Source of the DNA: Bradyrhizobiaceae bacterium
GTDB taxonomy: Bacteria > Pseudomonadota > Alphaproteobacteria > Rhizobiales > Xanthobacteraceae
Direction of reading: 5' to 3'
Assembly (NCBI GenBank): GCA_020544565.1
Contig: CP078014.1
Coordinates: 3,970,016-4,034,015, forward strand
DNA length: 64,000 nucleotides
How positions within the stretch are numbered: position 1 is the stretch's first letter; each line of letters begins with the position of its first letter. This document shows positions 61,152 through 64,000 of the stretch, piece by piece. The notes beneath the pieces are model-generated. The model was given only the letters and a program-made list of their open reading frames with translations, was not told the DNA's origin and did not search any database. Both the position numbers and the translations under genes were made by a program.

Positions 61152-62321
61152 CTACAAGCGGTTGCGATCGAGACGCTTGCCTAACTCTCTCAAACTGGCA
61201 TCGCGGTGAACTACGCGGAACCAGCCATCGGCTGTGTTTCCAAGAGGCTCCACCATGGCAGCGCCCAAGGTGCGCATGGGGCGTCCATCGACGTAGAGTT
61301 CGACACGGAGCATGCCCTGATCCGATGCCATTTGGGCTAACAATGTGATCTGGCCGGTCCGAGCGGTGATCCCTTCTCCGGAAGGATCGATTTCCTCGAT
61401 TGTGAGGATCCCGTGATCGGCAGGACCGCGTACTACGAGGTGTATTCCCGATTGCATCTCTGAATGTCGTTTAGACGGCCGTCCCATTTCGCCGAACGTA
61501 AGGTGTGTCGTGACGGACCGAAGGTGAGGTTGCTGTTCCAACGCTTCACGCGCGCGATCGAATGTGTCGGTGGCCGCGTAGAGGTACCGCGCACTATGAA
61601 CCGTTTGCTGATGATTGAGGAACAGGACCGCATCTTCATCAATATCGATCGGATTGCCGGACCTGAGGCCGTCTCTGTATCGGAACACTCGCTCCTTTTG
61701 ATCTGCCTCGAGACTCGCTTGTTCAGCGAACTCATAGCGCTTCACAATTGTCGGGCAGTGCAAGGCAATCATAATCTCTGGTGAGATCGGCAGGACGACT
61801 AGTATGCCGTGCGAAGTAAGTCCGAGTTCCCCATAGGGAAAAGCATTCATCACTGCGGTGGGATGATCAGAGATTATGAACCGATGGTCCCCGTTTGCTC
61901 GGTATAAGGCGGGATACAGGCGCAGAAGCGCGACGACCTGCTCGCTGCGATCAAGGAATGTCCGTACTGCGCCGAGGCGCAGTGCTGCATCGGGGGGCGT
62001 CGCCATGGTCGGATTCTGATCCGGATCGTAGCCGAGCTGCCGTGTGATCTCCCGAAGACGATCAGCGAGGTGCGCCCGCGTGGTTCGACTGAAATGCGTG
62101 CGAAGCATCTGGGTGGCGAACAAGTCGGCCAAAGCAAGCCGATCATCCTCGGATACCGGCGTGAGTACGAGGTGATGATTGCCAACAGCCCGAACGGCGA
62201 AGTGACTGACGAATTCAGGAGGAGGTGGGGCCTCTGCTTTCGCCCATGACCCGCGGCGGTCGTTCGATGAGCAGACGATCTTTTGGGCGCCTGAGGTTCT
62301 AGCGGCGGTCGTTCCGGTCAA
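61152..62321 (-). CDS. DUF4238-like protein, apparently truncated at its N-terminus
   Basis: The frame is 389 codons. Its middle matches the DUF4238 pattern: HRFIISDHPTAVMN (the 'SDnPv' box), followed by ILVVLPISPEIMIALHCPTI and FLNHQQTVHSARYLYAATD. The N-terminal H-x-P-x-x-L-x-x-F motif normally starting such proteins is missing, and the first ~55 codons lie antisense to a recognisable DUF2285 gene, so the true upstream part has probably been lost near 62110-62160. DUF4238 proteins are accessory genes of unknown function, some near defence islands. It may be a pseudogene or a new-start variant. Confidence 0.55.
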   Translation of the reverse strand: MTGTTAARTSGAQKIVCSSNDRRGSWAKAEAPPPPEFVSHFAVRAVGNHHLVLTPVSEDDRLALADLFATQMLRTHFSRTTRAHLADRLREITRQLGYDPDQNPTMATPPDAALRLGAVRTFLDRSEQVVALLRLYPALYRANGDHRFIISDHPTAVMNAFPYGELGLTSHGILVVLPISPEIMIALHCPTIVKRYEFAEQASLEADQKERVFRYRDGLRSGNPIDIDEDAVLFLNHQQTVHSARYLYAATDTFDRAREALEQQPHLRSVTTHLTFGEMGRPSKRHSEMQSGIHLVVRGPADHGILTIEEIDPSGEGITARTGQITLLAQMASDQGMLRVELYVDGRPMRTLGAAMVEPLGNTADGWFRVVHRDASLRELGKRLDRNRL

Positions 62322-62781
62322 GGTTGCCTCGGCCGCCGATCGCAGTTCAGCGCCTCAACCGCTGCTTGACCTTGCAGCAGGCCAGATGCGCCGCGCCGCC
62401 GACGGCTGGCACGCCGTGCTGCGCATCGGTGCAGTGGATCACCGTGTCTGGTCCAAGGATCCACCGGTGCTTGGCGCGTCATATGCAGCCGAACTGCCAT
62501 TTGACGGCGATTTCGGCGCGCGTGCGTATGCAGCCCGCCGGCTGTGGCGCGCGATGAATGGACGCGCACCAGGTCCTGCCTTTCACCAACTATCTAAACA
62601 GCGGCGCGAACGCTTGAGCGCCGCGATCCGTGCGCTTGATGCTCGCAGCGCCGGCGGAAGCTATCGCGTTATCGCCGAAGCGCTCTTCGGCAAAAAGCGA
62701 ATCCCCGACCGTGCCTGGAAGACCCATGATCTGCGCAATCGAACAATCCGCTTGGCGTCATCGATGACGCGCTCGTGCTGA
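62142..62781 (+). pseudogene. DUF2285 gene of a conjugative element, frameshifted and truncated at both ends
   Basis: The first part is readable in one frame from ~62142 (YRREYEVMIANSPNGEVTDE, FRRRWGLCF). It continues in another frame as AHDPRRSFDEQTIFWAPEVL. One extra T in the TTT run at 62238-62240 explains the shift. The second part contains RRAADGWHAVLRIGAVDHRV and SYRVIAEALFGKKRIPDRAW, then KTHDLRNRTIRL, the DUF2285 core, and breaks off into unrelated residues (ASSMTRSC). DUF2285 proteins lie upstream of repA in trb-type elements of Alphaproteobacteria. No functional product is expected. Confidence 0.75.
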
Positions 62782-63110
62782 CGATTGATCGCGCCTATTT
62801 CGAGCTGACGGGCGGACTTGAGAGGTGGCTTTATCGTCTTGTGCGCAAGCACGGCGGACGCCAGGACGGCGGCTGGAGTTTTGATCTGGTGCACCTCCAT
62901 GCCAAGTCCGGCATCCTCTCGCCCCTCAAGCACTTTGCTTACGACGTGCGCCAGATCGTCCAGCGCCAGACATTGCCCGGTTATCAGCTCGTGCTCACGC
63001 GCGACCCTGATGGCACCGAGCGACTGAACTTTGCACCCACGCCTGTTGATCCCTTAACGGCCCGCTTGCGCCGGCGCGGTCTCATTCCAAATTCGGAGGA
63101 CAACCTGTGA
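62754..63110 (+). pseudogene. C-terminal fragment of replication initiator protein RepA
   Basis: In the frame containing ATG 62775, GVIDDALVLTIDRAYFELTG followed by GLERWLYRLVRKHGGRQDGG, then HLHAKSGILSPLKHFAYDVR, matches the C-terminal half of the RepA-type replication initiators of Alphaproteobacteria plasmids and integrative elements. The N-terminal half is absent: the sequence joins directly to the DUF2285 fragment near 62754. Stop TGA at 63108. It is a deletion product; the frame still starts with an ATG, but no ribosome binding site is visible. Confidence 0.75.
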
Positions 63111-63455
63111 ATCACCGAGCGGGTTCTGCCGCCGCCAAATCCGGCGAGCGCCGGCCGATCATCGAGAACGGACGGTTGGTCAGCGCTAGGACCATTGAAG
63201 CCGACGGCGGGTCCAACTGACAAAGCCGCGGAGGTCGAGGAAGACACGGCGAACAGCGGACTCCGTCGCGAGCCCGAACTCCCCGATCACGTCGCGATCG
63301 CCAAGGAGACGACCGAACCGACGCCGGCAGAAGAATTTGCCGCCGTTCTTGACGATGACGAGGATGGGGTCCGCCAGTCCCGGCTCATACGCCAGCAGAT
63401 GCGCGGCGTTGCGCGTCAGGTCGCCATGGACCCGAATGACGGTATGGAGCTCTGA
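63111..63455 (+). pseudogene. traG: C-terminal fragment of conjugal coupling protein TraG (VirD4)
   Basis: It is continuous in frame with, but directly after, the RepA stop codon: ITERVLPPPNPASAGRSSRT, DGWSALGPL and, near the end, REPELPDHVAIAKETTEPTP then RLIRQQMRGVARQVAMDPND with GMEL. This is the low-complexity tail that ends TraG in trb-type conjugation clusters. The Walker and membrane parts are missing, so ~2 kb of traG plus the genes normally between repA and traG have been deleted. The CopG-type gene follows after 6 bases, as it does in intact elements. Confidence 0.7.
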
Positions 63456-63461
63456 GGCATT

Positions 63462-63887
63462 ATGCGCGACCGGATGAACGTCTACTTCCCGCCAGAACTG
63501 CTGAAACAGATCTCAGAGCTCGCCGATCGCAAAAGACTTTCTCGGTCGGCGATCGTGGAAGCGGCAGTTGTTTCGTTTCTGTCCCCGGATGGAGCGGACA
63601 GGCGAGAAGCGGCGTTTACCCGGCGCCTCGATCGGCTGTCGCGCCAGATGCAGCGGCTGGAACGCGACGTGGGCTTGACGGCCGAAAGCTTGGCGCTCTT
63701 CATCCGCTTTTGGCTGACGATCACGCCGCCGCTACCCAACGACGCACAGGCTGCCGCGCAGGCAAAGGGCAGGGATCGTTTTGAAGGATTTGTCGAAGCA
63801 CTCGGGCGCCGTTTGCAAAAGGGGCAAAGCTTTCTCCGGGAGATTCCAGAAGACATCGGTCGTCAGGAACCGGCCGAAGAAACTTGA
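63462..63887 (+). CDS. CopG/ribbon-helix-helix-type protein of a conjugative element
   Basis: 141 aa, apparently complete. MNVYFPPELLKQISELADRK with RLSRSAIVEAAVVSF is the ribbon-helix-helix N-terminus, followed by a helical ESLALFIRFWLTITPPLPND segment and an acidic/basic tail. In intact elements this gene lies between traG and trbB; here only 113 bases remain to the window edge and I do not see the start of trbB. The CDS could start at ATG 63462 or 63474. It is the only undamaged gene of the remnant. Confidence 0.85.
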   Translation: MRDRMNVYFPPELLKQISELADRKRLSRSAIVEAAVVSFLSPDGADRREAAFTRRLDRLSRQMQRLERDVGLTAESLALFIRFWLTITPPLPNDAQAAAQAKGRDRFEGFVEALGRRLQKGQSFLREIPEDIGRQEPAEET

Positions 63888-64000
63888 GAGAGCCACGTAG
63901 ACAGACCATTTCGCGGATCCTTCTTATTCTACGCCACCCTACGACCGCAGGGATTTACCCGAACTGACGAAAAGCTGGTCGCGCTATCGGCTCGCACGAG

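Overview
The window looks like chromosomal DNA of an alphaproteobacterium of the Bradyrhizobium/Rhodopseudomonas/Nitrobacter group. This is inferred from the high G+C content, the fused cytochrome b/c1 gene (fbcH) beside a Rieske gene, the fused anthranilate synthase trpE(G) behind a Trp-rich leader, a CcrM methylase, and several families of hairpin-forming intergenic repeats. I saw no rRNA, convincing tRNA, CRISPR array or complete insertion sequence.

Layout. 0.1-5.3 kb: a TetR regulator, flavin reductase, old-yellow-enzyme reductase, lytic transglycosylase and a membrane protein. 5.4-10.5 kb: an ScfR-type regulator, DUF4170, metallophosphoesterase, Nudix and GNAT genes, with repeats between them. 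10.6-13.4 kb: a TonB-dependent receptor and a DUF2946 protein behind a strong Zur-like palindrome, probably for zinc uptake. 13.4-20.4 kb: a tightly overlapping MoxR / DUF58 / BatA-DUF4159 / large membrane protein module. 20.7-23.5 kb: DUF1285, CoA-type Nudix, DUF6111 and CCA-adding enzyme. 23.6-29.0 kb: a porin-like protein, hemF with a FixK/FNR-like box, trmL, then fbcF-fbcH (cytochrome bc1). 29.2-33.1 kb: dienelactone hydrolase, trp leader and attenuator, trpE(G), apt.

33.1-38.1 kb: a nested repeat cluster, a pair of ParA/MinD-like ATPases, HtpX-like protease with LemA, and an Rsm22-like methyltransferase. 38.3-45.2 kb: smc, a DsbA-like protein, DUF721 and mutY, with a higBA toxin-antitoxin module and palindromic operator inside this order. 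45.2-58.4 kb: GST, flavin monooxygenase, ccrM (GANTC sites just upstream of its start and a CtrA-like site further up), zinc metallopeptidase, moaB, an SplB-like radical SAM protein behind a canonical alphaproteobacterial SOS box, rnhB, a glycosyltransferase, MFS transporter, uracil-DNA glycosylase and ETF-quinone oxidoreductase. 58.5-60.3 kb: a TPR protein.

From about 60.3 kb to the right edge the character changes. This segment is a collapsed remnant of an integrative conjugative element: a fragment of a small element gene, a 5'-truncated DUF4238 gene, a frameshifted DUF2285 gene, the C-terminus of replication initiator RepA, the C-terminus of coupling protein TraG, and one intact CopG-type gene. 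They are joined by internal deletions.

The observations I rate highest are the conjugative-element remnant and its junctions, the SOS box, the ccrM control region, the Zur-box operon, the FixK-like box at hemF, the trp attenuator and the unusual ATPase pair.
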